The notes: generated by a model not told the origin, from the letters alone. A DNA stretch of 64,000 nt from Sorangium cellulosum (GCF_002950945.1 NZ_CP012673.1:1860001-1924000); one strand, 5' to 3'. Shown: positions 20,090 to 30,549, counted from the first letter of the stretch. Numbers and translations: made by a program.

Positions 20090-21538
20090 ATGCGTTTCCT
20101 CCACCCCGAGCGTGACGAGAGCCTGGAGCTCGCCCTCGAAGACGTGTTCCTGACGCCCGGCTACTTCGCCGGCGGCTCCCGCCTCGAGACCGACCTGCGC
20201 CCGACGGACTTCGCCGGCGGCTCGCACCCGATCGTCTCGGCGAACATGAACGCGGTCACCGGCAAGCGGATGGCCGAGACGATGGCCCGCTTCGGCGGGC
20301 TCGGCGTGCTCCCGCAGGACATGGACCTCGACACGGTCGAGCGCATCGTGCGCCACATCAAGCGCGCCGACCCGCGCTACGACACGCCGCTGTCGGTGTC
20401 CCCGCGGGCGACGCTCCGCGACGTGCACGGCATCATCCGGAAGCGGTCGCACGACATGGTCGTCGTGGTCGACGACGAGCGCCGGCCCATCGGCATCGTC
20501 ACCCACGCCGACCTGCGCAACCGCGACCAGTACACGCCCGCGTCGGCGCTCATGTCGTCGCGGCTCATCACGATCCCGGTCGGCACGCCGAACCGGGCGG
20601 CTTTCCTGCTGATGGAGGAGGCGCGCGTGAAGGCGGTCCCCGTGCTCGACGGGGAGGGGCGTCTCCACGGCGTGCTCACCCGCGACGATGCCGTGCGCCT
20701 GGAGCTGCTCCGGCCGACGCTCGACGGCGGCGGCGAGCTGATGGTCGCGGCGGCGATCGGCATCTCCGCGCAGGCGGCCCAGAGCGCCGGCCGGCTGCGC
20801 GAGATCGGCGTCTCGGCGATCGTGCTCGACACCGCGCACGGCCACCAGCGCCGCATGATCGAGGCGGTCCGCGCGGTGCGGAAGGTGACGGGCGACGCCG
20901 TCCCGCTCGTGGCCGGCAACGTCTGCACCGCGGAGGGGACGCGCGAGCTCATCGAGGCGGGCGCCGACATCGTGAAGGTGAACGTCGGCCCCGGCGCGAT
21001 GTGCACGACGCGCATGCAGACCGGCGCCGGCCGGCCGACGTTCTCCTCGGTGCTCGCGTGCGCCCGCGAGGCCGCCCGCCACGGCAAGCGCGTCTGGGCC
21101 GACGGCGGCGTCCGGCACCCGCGCGACGTGGCGCTCTACCTGGCCGCCGGCGCCTCGCGCGTCATGGTCGGGACGGCGCTCGCGGGGACCTACGAGAGCC
21201 CCGGCGACGTGATGGAGGACCGCGAGGGGCTGCTCTACAAGGAGAACTACGGCATGGCGAGCGCCCGCGCGGTCAGCGAGCGCACCGCCGAGCTCGACCC
21301 GTTCGAGCGCGCGAAGAAGGCGTTCTTCCGCGAGGGCATCTCGACGTCGCGCATCTACATCCGCGAGGGGCGCGAGAGCGTCGGCGCCATCCTGATCGAG
21401 ATGATCACCGGCGTGCAGTCGGCGTGCACCTACGCGGGCGCGACGAGCCTCGACGAGCTCCACGAGAAGGCCGTCATCGGGGTGCAGACGCCGTCGGGGT
21501 ACGGCGAGGGCACGCCGCACGGCCTCGAGCGGCGCTGA
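20090..21538 (+). CDS. guaB1: GuaB1-type IMP dehydrogenase-related protein (likely GMP reductase)
   Basis: The protein has 482 residues. It has the IMPDH/GMPR TIM barrel with paired CBS domains inserted between the early barrel strands (about 95-215; IGIVTHADL and HGVLTRDDAV). The catalytic loop is GPGAMCTTR with Cys305, and an ADGGVRHPRDVALYLAAGA phosphate-binding segment follows. The N-terminal SANMNAVTGKRMAE and the overall length match the GuaB1 family known from actinobacteria, which in Mycobacterium was shown to reduce GMP to IMP. The enzyme would recycle guanine nucleotides. A TAGACT hexamer at 20026-20031 may be the -10 element. It could still be an IMP dehydrogenase; the GuaB1 length and motifs argue for the reductase. 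Confidence 0.88.
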   Translation: MRFLHPERDESLELALEDVFLTPGYFAGGSRLETDLRPTDFAGGSHPIVSANMNAVTGKRMAETMARFGGLGVLPQDMDLDTVERIVRHIKRADPRYDTPLSVSPRATLRDVHGIIRKRSHDMVVVVDDERRPIGIVTHADLRNRDQYTPASALMSSRLITIPVGTPNRAAFLLMEEARVKAVPVLDGEGRLHGVLTRDDAVRLELLRPTLDGGGELMVAAAIGISAQAAQSAGRLREIGVSAIVLDTAHGHQRRMIEAVRAVRKVTGDAVPLVAGNVCTAEGTRELIEAGADIVKVNVGPGAMCTTRMQTGAGRPTFSSVLACAREAARHGKRVWADGGVRHPRDVALYLAAGASRVMVGTALAGTYESPGDVMEDREGLLYKENYGMASARAVSERTAELDPFERAKKAFFREGISTSRIYIREGRESVGAILIEMITGVQSACTYAGATSLDELHEKAVIGVQTPSGYGEGTPHGLERR

Positions 21539-21545
21539 GCGGGCG

Positions 21546-21595
21546 CGCTCGCCAGCGCTCGCCAGCGCTCGCCAGCGCTCGTCAGCGCTCGTCAG
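21546..21595. repeat. Five tandem copies of a 10-bp repeat
   Basis: The unit CGCTCGCCAG occurs three times, followed by two copies of CGCTCGTCAG, back to back. It lies between the stop of the GuaB1 gene and the stop of a minus-strand gene, so between convergent genes. No stem-loop is required by the repeat and its function is unknown; slipped-strand expansion is the simplest origin. Confidence 0.95.
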
Positions 21596-21611
21596 CGCAC
21601 ATTACCACGCA

Positions 21612-22082
21612 TCACCGCACAGAGGGCGGCGCGCGCAGCGACGCGGGGGGGCCGGCCGTGATCCTCGACGTCATGACGCCGGCGAGCGCCCACTCGAACG
21701 CCGAGCGATCCGTGTACGTGGTGAAGCGGCCGCCCATGGCGAGGTTGGCGACCGTGACGCCCATGGCGACGAGCCCCGGCCGGACGAGGATGTGGATCTC
21801 CTTCACGTCGCCCGCGTGCCGCTGGTGCCACGCCGTGAGCCGGGTCCGGACGTCGCTGTCGTAGCCGGTGCCGAGCTCGAAATCGTTGAAGAGGAGGGGC
21901 TGCACGCCCGACGCGATGAGCGCCTCCAGGTGCCTGATCGCGGGCTCGATGAGATCGATCGTCGCGTAGCCCTCGAAGCGCCGCGTGACGACGTCGGACG
22001 CGGGCGTGCGGACGTCCAGGATTCCTCGCGAGGTCGACCAGCGATCGCCCCGGGCTCCGAGCCGCGTGTGTGCCAGATCCAT
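21612..22082 (-). CDS. Hypothetical STAS-like (SpoIIAA fold) protein
   Basis: The protein has 156 residues from the ATG at 22082. The central part (FEGYATIDLIEPAIRHLEAL, then LLFNDFELGTGYDSDVRTRL, HILVRPGLVAMGVTVANLA and TTYTDRSAFEWAL) has the alternating strand-helix pattern and the conserved small-protein layout of SpoIIAA/STAS-like proteins that myxobacteria carry in many copies. No catalytic motif is visible. The perfect palindrome CTCGAATTCGAG sits immediately upstream of the start. The fold assignment is moderate; the function is unknown. Confidence 0.65.
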   Translation of the reverse strand: MDLAHTRLGARGDRWSTSRGILDVRTPASDVVTRRFEGYATIDLIEPAIRHLEALIASGVQPLLFNDFELGTGYDSDVRTRLTAWHQRHAGDVKEIHILVRPGLVAMGVTVANLAMGGRFTTYTDRSAFEWALAGVMTSRITAGPPASLRAPPSVR

Positions 22083-22104
22083 CTCGAATTCGAGACTTTA
22101 GTCT
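22083..22104. promoter_or_regulatory. Two adjacent dyads at the start of the STAS-like gene
   Basis: The perfect 12-bp palindrome CTCGAATTCGAG (22083-22094) is directly followed by a second inverted repeat AGAC-TTTA-GTCT (22093-22104). On the minus strand TAGACT (22100-22105) resembles a -10 element and would place the transcript start within the first palindrome, about 10 bases before the ATG. An operator for an autoregulated or repressed gene is possible; no regulator is known. Confidence 0.35.
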
Positions 22105-22548
22105 ATGGACGGCGCTTCGCCATGCGATCCGTCGACGCCGCGCGTCGCGCGCCCGTCGTGTGCTCCGGGTTCCGGGGACCGGCCCGCGCTCGCGGCGGCC
22201 CGCACGAGGACCGGCGCCCGCGCGGGCCACGGCGGGCGCGAGGGGCCCCGGCGGGGACACGTCCGGCTGGGCGCGCGCGAGGCGGCGGGGCGGCGGCCGG
22301 AGCGGCGCGCGCGAGGCGGCGGGGCGGCCGGAGCGGCACGCGCTCGAGGCGGCGGGGCGGCCGGAGCGGCACGCGCGCGAGGCGGCGGGGCGGCTGGAGC
22401 GGCGCGCGAGGGAGGCGGCGCGTGTCGCGCGTTCCATCGGCGGGGCCGAAAAGGGCTATGATGCCGCGGATGTTTGGCCGCCGGCCGGTGCTGACGGCTC
22501 GCGAGGCGTGCTCGCCCGCAACAGAGGGACGAAGGAGGACTACCAGAG
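22105..22548. other. Divergent intergenic region dominated by a tandem repeat
   Basis: About 440 bases lie between the STAS-like gene (minus) and a lipoprotein gene (plus). It contains the tandem repeat described separately. After the repeat, TATGAT (22457-22462) is a near-consensus -10 element for the plus-strand gene, giving a leader of about 80 bases, and GAAGGAGG (22530-22537) is its ribosome binding site. The overlapping open frames on both strands are low-complexity products of the repeat and were not accepted as genes. Confidence 0.5.
22280..22422. repeat. Tandem repeat of about 33 bp, four copies plus a partial one
   Basis: Units beginning GAGGCGGCGGGGCGGC start at 22280, 22314, 22346, 22379 and (partial) 22412, so the period is 34, 32, 33 and 33 bases. 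The units differ at a few positions. The repeat is noncoding by position, lies in a divergent promoter region and is purine/GC-rich. There are no spacers, so it is not a CRISPR array. Confidence 0.85.
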
Positions 22549-22983
22549 ATGAGAGGATATGCATCCAGGGTGCTGCGGCTCGCCGTCGTGGCGTTCGCGT
22601 GCGCGATGATGGCCGGCTGCGGCGGTCCGCTGCGCTACACGCCGCCCGGCATCGGCAAGGCGCCAGGCGCCGACGCCGTGATCGTGGCCGACGTCAACTT
22701 CGACGCGGCCATGACGCGCCTCGACATCAACGTGAAGGATCTCCCGCCTCCGGAGCGCCTCGACACCAGCAAATCCGCCTTCGTCGTCTGGGCTCGCCCG
22801 GACAACGACTCGCCCTGGCAGCGGGTCGGCGCGCTCAACTACGACACCGACGACCGCACCGGCAAGCTCAAGGACGTGAGCGTGCCCATGACCCGCTTCG
22901 AGCTCGTCATCAGCCTCGAGAACACCAGCAACCCCGAATCGCCGTCCTCGGAGCTCGTCATCAAGCAGGATGTCGAGTACTGA
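22549..22983 (+). CDS. Hypothetical lipoprotein
   Basis: The protein has 144 residues with a strong GAAGGAGG site upstream and a clear lipoprotein signal (CAMMAGCGG, Cys at about residue 24). The mature part (ADVNFDAAMTRLDINVKDL, VVWARPDNDSPWQRVGALNY, VISLENTSNPESPSSE) suggests a small beta-sandwich; it faintly resembles the anti-sigma-factor C-terminal (RskA_C-like) fold but without enough conserved residues to assign it. No operon partner is obvious, since the next gene starts 212 bases downstream. Function unknown. Confidence 0.8.
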   Translation: MRGYASRVLRLAVVAFACAMMAGCGGPLRYTPPGIGKAPGADAVIVADVNFDAAMTRLDINVKDLPPPERLDTSKSAFVVWARPDNDSPWQRVGALNYDTDDRTGKLKDVSVPMTRFELVISLENTSNPESPSSELVIKQDVEY

Positions 22984-23195
22984 CGAGGTTGCGTCGCCGC
23001 CGGACCGGCGGCCGCGCGGCCCGGCAGACGCCCGGGGCGCCCCCGGACTCAGGATCTCTTCCGCGTCGCCTCGCCGCTGGCGTCCTCTCGATTCCATATC
23101 AGGCTAGTGCGCCGATGCGCCGCCGAGGTGTCCGTCAGGCCCGGAACGGGCCTTGATGAGACACCGCCGTTCCCGTGAGAAGCGGAGGAGTCGAG

Positions 23196-25307
23196 GTGTC
23201 AGTGCCAGCGGACCTTCTCAGAAGCGTTCCGTTCACGAGGGTCGTGTCGCCGCTCGTCCTCGCCGGTGCGGTCGCCGCGTGCGGCGGCGACCGCGCCGGG
23301 GAGGCGCCGGGCCCCGGGGCCGGCGGCGCGGGCGGCGCCGGCGGCGAGACCGGCGCGGGCGGCGCGGGCGGCGCGGGCGGCGCGGGCGGCGCGGGCGGCG
23401 CGGTGCCCTGCGGATCGGCCGCGGAGTGCCCCGGGGTCGACGGCGAATGCCAGCGCCGCACCTGCGAGGGCGGCCAGTGCGGCGTCGACCCCGCGCCGCG
23501 GGGCAGGCCCGTGGCGGAGCAGGTCCCGGGCGACTGCGCGACGCGCGTCTGCGACGGGCAGGGGGCCGTGATCGCGATCGAGGACGCGCAGGACGTCTTC
23601 TCCGACGGGGATCCGTGCTCGGCCGACGTCTGCGTCGCCGGCGCGCCGGAGAACCCGCCGGCGCCGCCGACCACGGTGTGCGGCGATCCCGGCGCGCCCG
23701 ACGCGCGTTATTGCGATGGACACGGCGCCTGCGTCGAGTGCCTCGCCGCGGGCGACTGCCTGAGCAGCCGCTGCGTCGCGAACCGGTGCGTGGCGCCGGA
23801 CTGCGGCGACGGGGTGATGAACGGGGCGGAGACCGGCGTCGACTGCGGGGGCGACACGTGTGTGCCTTGCGCGGATCACGAGGCCTGCCTCTCCGGCGCG
23901 GACTGCCGGAGCGGGATCTGCGCGGACGGCCGGTGCAGCGCGCCCTCGTGCATCGACCGCGCGAAGAACGGGGCCGAGACGGACGTCGATTGCGGCGGTC
24001 CCGGGTGCCCGCCATGCGCCACCGGCGAGGCGTGCGCTGTCGACGGCGACTGCCTCGGCGGCCGGTGCTCGGGGACGACCTGCCTCGCGTCATGCACGGA
24101 CACCGCCAGGAACGGGGCCGAGACGGACATCGACTGCGGCGGCCCGGCCTGCGTCGGGTGCGCGAGCGGCATGGGCTGCGCGGCGGGGCGCGATTGCCTG
24201 AGCCACGTGTGCGGCGCGGCGGGGACGTGCGCGGCGCCCGCGTGCGGCGACGGCGTGGTCAACGCCGGCGTCGAGGCGTGCGACGACGGCAACACGAGCG
24301 ACACCGACGCCTGCCTCGCGACGTGTGTGGCCGCCTCCTGCGGCGACGGGTTCACGCGGGCCGGCGTCGAGGCGTGCGACGACGGCAACACGAGCGACAC
24401 CGACGCCTGCCCGACGACCTGCGCGCGGGCCGTGTGCGGCGACGGGTTCACGCGGGCCGGCGTCGAGGCGTGCGACGACGGGAACCGGAGCGTGGGCGAC
24501 GGGTGCACCCCCGGCTGCGTGCGCGAGGGCTGCGGCGACGGCGCGGTCCGGGCCGGCGAGGAGTGCGACGACGGCGACCTCGAGAGCGACGACGGCTGTC
24601 CGATCACGTGCCGCGCCGCGCGCTGCGGCGACGGGTTCGTGCGGGCGGGCGCCGAGGGCTGCGACGACGCGAACCGGTCGAGCGGCGACGGCTGCAGCTC
24701 GAGCTGCGCCGCGGAGCCGGGTTACACCTGCCGGGGCACGCCGAGCGTGTGCGTCCATGCGGTCGAGCGCAACTGCAGCGACGTGCAGGACGACGACCTC
24801 GACGGCGACGTCGACTGCGCCGACCCGGACTGCGCGCTCGGCTGCGAGCGGCTCGGGAGCACCTGCACGGCCGGGCAGGTGCTGTGGGTGCAGTCGTCCA
24901 CGGACACGCCCAGGGCCGTCCCGGATCGCGGGACCGCGGCCAGCGTGGTCGCCGTCGCCGCGGGCGGCGCGGTCCGGCGCGTGGCGCTGGCGGTCGACAT
25001 CGCGCACACGTTCGACGCGGATCTCGATATCTCGCTCACCTCCCCGGCGGGATCGACGGTCGGTCTCTCCAGCGACAACGGCGGCTCCGGCGACCACTAC
25101 CGCGGGACCGTGTTCGACATGAGCTGCGCGACGCCGATCGCCGCGGGGACGGCACCCTTCCGCGGGTGCTTCCGGCCGGAGGCGTCGTTCGGGGCGTTCA
25201 CGTCCGGCCCGGCGAACGGCGCGTGGGTGCTCCGGGTCGGGGACGACGCCGGATCCGACGCCGGCACGTTGACCTCGTGGACCCTCGCGCTCTGCGTCGC
25301 GCGGTGA
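23196..25307 (+). CDS. Cys-rich DUF4215 repeat protein with C-terminal P domain (lipoprotein)
   Basis: The GTG at 23196 is preferred over that at 23175 because AGCGGAGGAG ends 5 bases upstream; this gives 703 residues. A lipobox (LAGAVAACGG) is followed by a Gly/Ala-only spacer. Next come three repeats of the type NGAETDVDCGGPGCPPCA, and then five DUF4215 repeats of about 32 residues (CGDGFTRAGVEACDDGN type). The last ~140 residues are a proprotein-convertase-like P domain (DADLDISLTSPAGSTVGL, NGAWVLRVGDDAGSDAGTL). In myxobacteria such proteins are surface-exposed; the P domain may bind calcium or a partner. Disulfide-rich and probably extracytoplasmic. Confidence 0.88.
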   Translation: MSVPADLLRSVPFTRVVSPLVLAGAVAACGGDRAGEAPGPGAGGAGGAGGETGAGGAGGAGGAGGAGGAVPCGSAAECPGVDGECQRRTCEGGQCGVDPAPRGRPVAEQVPGDCATRVCDGQGAVIAIEDAQDVFSDGDPCSADVCVAGAPENPPAPPTTVCGDPGAPDARYCDGHGACVECLAAGDCLSSRCVANRCVAPDCGDGVMNGAETGVDCGGDTCVPCADHEACLSGADCRSGICADGRCSAPSCIDRAKNGAETDVDCGGPGCPPCATGEACAVDGDCLGGRCSGTTCLASCTDTARNGAETDIDCGGPACVGCASGMGCAAGRDCLSHVCGAAGTCAAPACGDGVVNAGVEACDDGNTSDTDACLATCVAASCGDGFTRAGVEACDDGNTSDTDACPTTCARAVCGDGFTRAGVEACDDGNRSVGDGCTPGCVREGCGDGAVRAGEECDDGDLESDDGCPITCRAARCGDGFVRAGAEGCDDANRSSGDGCSSSCAAEPGYTCRGTPSVCVHAVERNCSDVQDDDLDGDVDCADPDCALGCERLGSTCTAGQVLWVQSSTDTPRAVPDRGTAASVVAVAAGGAVRRVALAVDIAHTFDADLDISLTSPAGSTVGLSSDNGGSGDHYRGTVFDMSCATPIAAGTAPFRGCFRPEASFGAFTSGPANGAWVLRVGDDAGSDAGTLTSWTLALCVAR
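24342..24533 (+). repeat. 96-bp tandem repeats encoding DUF4215 units
   Basis: Within the Cys-rich gene, two units starting near 24342 and 24438 are almost identical at the DNA level over about 70 bases (GGCGACGGGTTCACGCGGGC onward), and units on either side are more diverged. The period of 96 bases equals one 32-residue protein repeat. The near-identity suggests recent duplication or gene conversion of repeat units. Confidence 0.8.
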
Positions 25308-25310
25308 TCG

Positions 25311-25360
25311 CGCCGCCGCCTCGCGTGCGGCGGCGACACCTCGCGTGCGGCGGCGACACC
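25311..25360. repeat. Hairpin and 20-bp direct repeat after the Cys-rich gene
   Basis: Directly behind the stop at 25307 there is a perfect 9-bp stem CGCCGCCGC (25311-25319) / GCGGCGGCG (25327-25335) with a 7-base loop. The 20-mer TCGCGTGCGGCGGCGACACC occurs twice in tandem (25321-25340 and 25341-25360), so the 3' arm of the stem is duplicated. There is no T tract, so termination here would be of the weak, GC-rich type at best. Confidence 0.6.
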
Positions 25361-25473
25361 TCGCCGCCGGGCGGGCGCTCGCCCGCCTGCGGTGCCGGCC
25401 GGGCCAGATCTGCCGCGCCCGTCTGACCTGGTCCCCCGTACCGCCGGCCATCGATCCATGCAAGGGTGCGCGC

Positions 25474-26253
25474 GTGCCCTGGGTTCGCGCATCACTTCGA
25501 GGTCAAACCATCTACGCGCGCACGGACGCCGCCGGCGCCTTCGCGGTGGAGGACGGCGGCGTCGAGATCCGCTACAAGCCGCACGACGGCCGCAAGTACA
25601 AGGCGCGCGCCGAGAACCTGACGGTCGCCGACCCGAAGGTGCTGCCGGACGACACCTGCGGCCCCGCCGAGACCGTCGCGAAGGCGCGCGCCGGCGAGGC
25701 CGAGGGGGCAGGGGGCGCGGGCGCTCCGGCGGCGGCCGGGCCAGCGCGCGCGCAGCGCAAGGCGCCCGCGCGGGGGGCGCCCGCCGAGGCGCCCGTCCCG
25801 GAGGGGGCCGTCGTCGTCTACGCCGACGGCGCGTGCTCGGGGAACCCGGGGCCGGCCGGGCTCGGCGTCGTGATCCTCGACGGCGGCGGGCGGGTCGAGC
25901 TCAGCGAGTACCTCGGCACCGGGACCAACAACATCGCGGAGCTGACGGCCATCCTGCGCGCGGTCGAAGAGGTGGAGCCGGGGCGGCCCCTCGTCATCCA
26001 CACGGACAGCCAGTACTCGATCGGCGTGCTCCAGAAGGGGTGGAAGGCGAAGGCGAACACCGAGCTCGTCGCCAAGGTGCTCGTCGCGCTCAAGGAGCGG
26101 CGGCCTCGCCCGCAGCTCGTGTACGTGCCGGGGCACGCGGGCGTGCTGCTCAACGAGCGCGCCGACGCGCTCGCGCGCGAGGCCGTCCGCGAGCGCACGA
26201 AGCGGCGGGCCGTGTATCCCCCCACCGATCCGGCGAAGCTCGCGCAGGGGTGA
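25474..26253 (+). CDS. rnhA: Ribonuclease HI with N-terminal extension
   Basis: The GTG at 25474 gives 259 residues; the frame stays open further upstream but without a good ribosome site. Residues about 113-240 form the RNase HI domain with all four acidic catalytic residues: Asp118 (YADGACSGNPGPAG), Glu156 (NNIAELTAI), Asp178 (HTDSQYS) and Asp231 (LNERADALA). It cuts the RNA strand of RNA-DNA hybrids. The N-terminal ~65 residues (GGVEIRYKPHDGRKYKARAE) are basic, are not the usual eukaryotic hybrid-binding domain, and are joined by an Ala/Gly/Pro linker. They may help nucleic acid binding. The start codon is the least certain part. Confidence 0.88.
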   Translation: MPWVRASLRGQTIYARTDAAGAFAVEDGGVEIRYKPHDGRKYKARAENLTVADPKVLPDDTCGPAETVAKARAGEAEGAGGAGAPAAAGPARAQRKAPARGAPAEAPVPEGAVVVYADGACSGNPGPAGLGVVILDGGGRVELSEYLGTGTNNIAELTAILRAVEEVEPGRPLVIHTDSQYSIGVLQKGWKAKANTELVAKVLVALKERRPRPQLVYVPGHAGVLLNERADALAREAVRERTKRRAVYPPTDPAKLAQG

Positions 26254-26435
26254 GCCCTCCCGGGCAGGCCGGGGCGCCCGCGCCGCCGCTCGCGCGAGCC
26301 GGCGCGGAGTTGCCTCGTCTCAGGGAAGATCGCGCCGGCGCGGCGCCCCAGCAGCCCTGACGCCGACGCCCGGCGGCCGTGGCCGCCGAGCGCCTCGCCT
26401 GTGTACACGCGCGCTCGGCGGGGGCCCCGCGCGGC

Positions 26436-28730
<2,295 letters not shown>

Positions 28731-28759
28731 TTACCGGCAGAATCAGAATCGTGTCGGAG

Positions 28760-28999
28760 CACTAGGTACTTCCGATAGGCCTCCACGGTGTCGTCCGGGA
28801 GCCAGTCGCCGAGCTCGTTGAACGCCCTCTCGCCGGCGTACACCTCGTACCAGGCGATCTTGCGCTTGCCGCCGTACGCCTCCTCGACCGCGGCGTGCGC
28901 GTCGTGGGAGGCGCGCTGGCCCGCGCGCCAGACGTCCGGCCCGGCCCCGTCTCCCTCGATGAAGGGGACGATGGGGCTGTCCGGCTCGACCACCTTGTC
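28760..28999 (-). pseudogene. N-terminal remnant of a dimeric NADP isocitrate dehydrogenase
   Basis: On the minus strand about 80 codons read DKVVEPDSPIVPFIEGDGAG, then EEAYGGKRKIAWYEVYAGER and WLPDDTVEAYRKYLV. These are the well-known N-terminal blocks of the homodimeric Icd family (VPFIEGDG near the cofactor site). The similarity stops sharply after YRKYLV (about 28760), just before the IKGPLTTP substrate motif, and no active-site sequence follows. No good start codon exists upstream of the conserved part. The break lies about 95 bases upstream of the intact monomeric icd, so the old gene was replaced or deleted by the new one. Confidence 0.82.
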
Positions 29000-29140
29000 A
29001 TGGCGGCCGCTTACCGCGCCGGGATCGCTGCGGCAACAGCCTGGACCGCCCGCATTGCCCCGATACGCGCCGCGTCATCCCGGCGCCGCGCTGACCGGAA
29101 ACGCGTGGAAGCAGCTGGACTCACGTGGTAGAGGCGCCAC

Positions 29141-30157
29141 ATGCGCGCACCGCTTCGCCTCGCCCTCGCCGGGATCATCGCCGCCGCCGGCCTGTTCGCT
29201 CCGCTCGCGGAGGCGGTCGTGAGCGAGCGCATCGTCGCCGTGGTCGGGGATCGGGCGATCCTGCTGTCGGATCTGCGGCAGCGGGCGCGCCCGTTCCTCC
29301 TGCAGATCCAGGCGAAGGTCCCGCCGGGCGCGCAGCAGGCGGCGGCCGAGTCGCAGCTCTTCCGCGAGCTCATCCAGAAGATGGTGGACGAGGAGCTCGA
29401 GAGCCAGGCCGCCGAGCGGGCGAACATCCGCGTGACGTCGGACGAGATCGAGGCGGCGTTCCGGAACATCGCGGCGGCGGAGCAGACGACGATCGAGGAG
29501 CTGTTCCGGCTGGCGCGGACGAGCTCCGGGCTCTCCGAGCAGGAGTACCGCGACGAGATCCGCCGGCAGATCCTCGAGGGCAAGATGCTGCAGCTCCGGG
29601 TGAGGGGCCGCATGCGCCTCACCGAGCAGGACGTGCAGTCCGCCTTCGCCCGGCTCGTGCGCGAGGAGCGCCGGCGGCGCGACTACCACCCGGCGTGGAT
29701 CGTGCTCCGCATCCTGCCCGGCTCGAGCGCGGCCGCCATCGAGGAGCGCCGCGCGCTCGCCGCGGCGCTCGCCGAGCGCGCGCGCCGCGGCGAGGATTTC
29801 GCGGCGCTCGCCCGGCAGTTCTCGGACGACACCGCGACCCGCGACGCCGGCGGCGATCTCGGGATCCGCGCGCCCCAGGGCACGCAGTCCGCGCTGACCG
29901 GCAAGTACGATGTCATGTCCCCGGAGCTCGAGGCCGCGCTCATGGCGATCGAGCCCGGCGACGTGGTCGGCCCGACGCGCGCGGGCGACGCGTTCGTGGT
30001 CATGAAGCTCCTGAGCCGCCAGCCCTCCCGCTTCACGACGCTCGAGGCCGCGCGCCCGGAGATCCTCCAGCGCCTGCAGGCGGAGATCCTGCAGAAGGCG
30101 AAGCAGAAGTGGCTGGAGGAGCTGAAGCGCGGGACCCACGTCGAGGTCCGGCTCTGA
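29141..30157 (+). CDS. SurA-like periplasmic chaperone / PpiC-type peptidyl-prolyl isomerase
   Basis: The protein has 338 residues and a signal peptide (AAAGLFAPLAEA at about 14-25). The mature part starts with the SurA-type IVAVVGDRAILLSDL, followed by a helical region with LFRELIQKMVDEELESQAAE. One parvulin domain lies at about 180-285 (ARRGEDFAALARQFSDD, GGDLGIR and GDVVGPTRAGDAFVVMKL). SurA of E. coli has two parvulin domains; this one has one, as is common outside gammaproteobacteria. It probably assists outer membrane protein folding. The next gene starts 20 bases after its stop. Confidence 0.9.
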   Translation: MRAPLRLALAGIIAAAGLFAPLAEAVVSERIVAVVGDRAILLSDLRQRARPFLLQIQAKVPPGAQQAAAESQLFRELIQKMVDEELESQAAERANIRVTSDEIEAAFRNIAAAEQTTIEELFRLARTSSGLSEQEYRDEIRRQILEGKMLQLRVRGRMRLTEQDVQSAFARLVREERRRRDYHPAWIVLRILPGSSAAAIEERRALAAALAERARRGEDFAALARQFSDDTATRDAGGDLGIRAPQGTQSALTGKYDVMSPELEAALMAIEPGDVVGPTRAGDAFVVMKLLSRQPSRFTTLEAARPEILQRLQAEILQKAKQKWLEELKRGTHVEVRL

Positions 30158-30177
30158 CGCGCCGGGCCGAGCGCGGC

Positions 30178-30549
30178 GTGGCCGCGGGCGCCGTCGTCCC
30201 GGAGTGCACGGCGTGTGGCACCTGCTGCTTCTCGACCCTGCCCGAGTACGTCCGCGTCTTCGGGGTCGACCACGACCGCATGGACGACCGCGCGCGCGAG
30301 TTCACGGACTTCGTCGGCAACCGCTGCTTCATGCGGATCGAGGACGGCCGCTGCGCCGCGCTGGTGCTCGACGCGGAGCTCGGCCGCTTCCTGTGCTCGA
30401 TCTACGAGATGCGCCCCGACTGCTGCCGCGCGCTCGAGCGCGGCAGCGGCGCCTGCCTCGGCGAGCTGCACGAGAAGCGGGAGCGGCCGCTGCTCGCGCT
30501 CGAGCGGCTGCGGCGCCCGGCGGCGCCGCGCAACGGCCGGGACGGCTAG
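30178..30549 (+). CDS. YkgJ-family cysteine cluster protein
   Basis: The protein has 123 residues from the GTG at 30178, 20 bases behind the SurA-like gene. The N-terminal CTACGTCC cluster, the later FVGNRCFMRIEDGRCAAL and CSIYEMRPDCCRA match the YkgJ/UPF0153 zinc- or iron-chelating family (CxxCxxCC ... C...C). The molecular role of the family is not settled; some members are linked to cofactor or flagellin modification. The start is inferred, as no upstream in-frame ATG exists. Confidence 0.82.
   Translation: MAAGAVVPECTACGTCCFSTLPEYVRVFGVDHDRMDDRAREFTDFVGNRCFMRIEDGRCAALVLDAELGRFLCSIYEMRPDCCRALERGSGACLGELHEKRERPLLALERLRRPAAPRNGRDG

Noticed and set aside
22280..22422. Tandem repeat considered as a CRISPR array
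   Set aside because: Units are contiguous with no unique spacers, and no cas genes are nearby.
22103..22564. Minus-strand frame encoding Arg/Pro-rich 11-residue repeats
   Set aside because: The repeats follow from the 33-bp DNA repeat, and the frame has no ribosome site or recognisable domain. A repeat protein cannot be fully excluded.
25311..25335. Hairpin as an intrinsic terminator
   Set aside because: The stem is perfect but no T tract follows, so it is recorded only as a repeat/hairpin.
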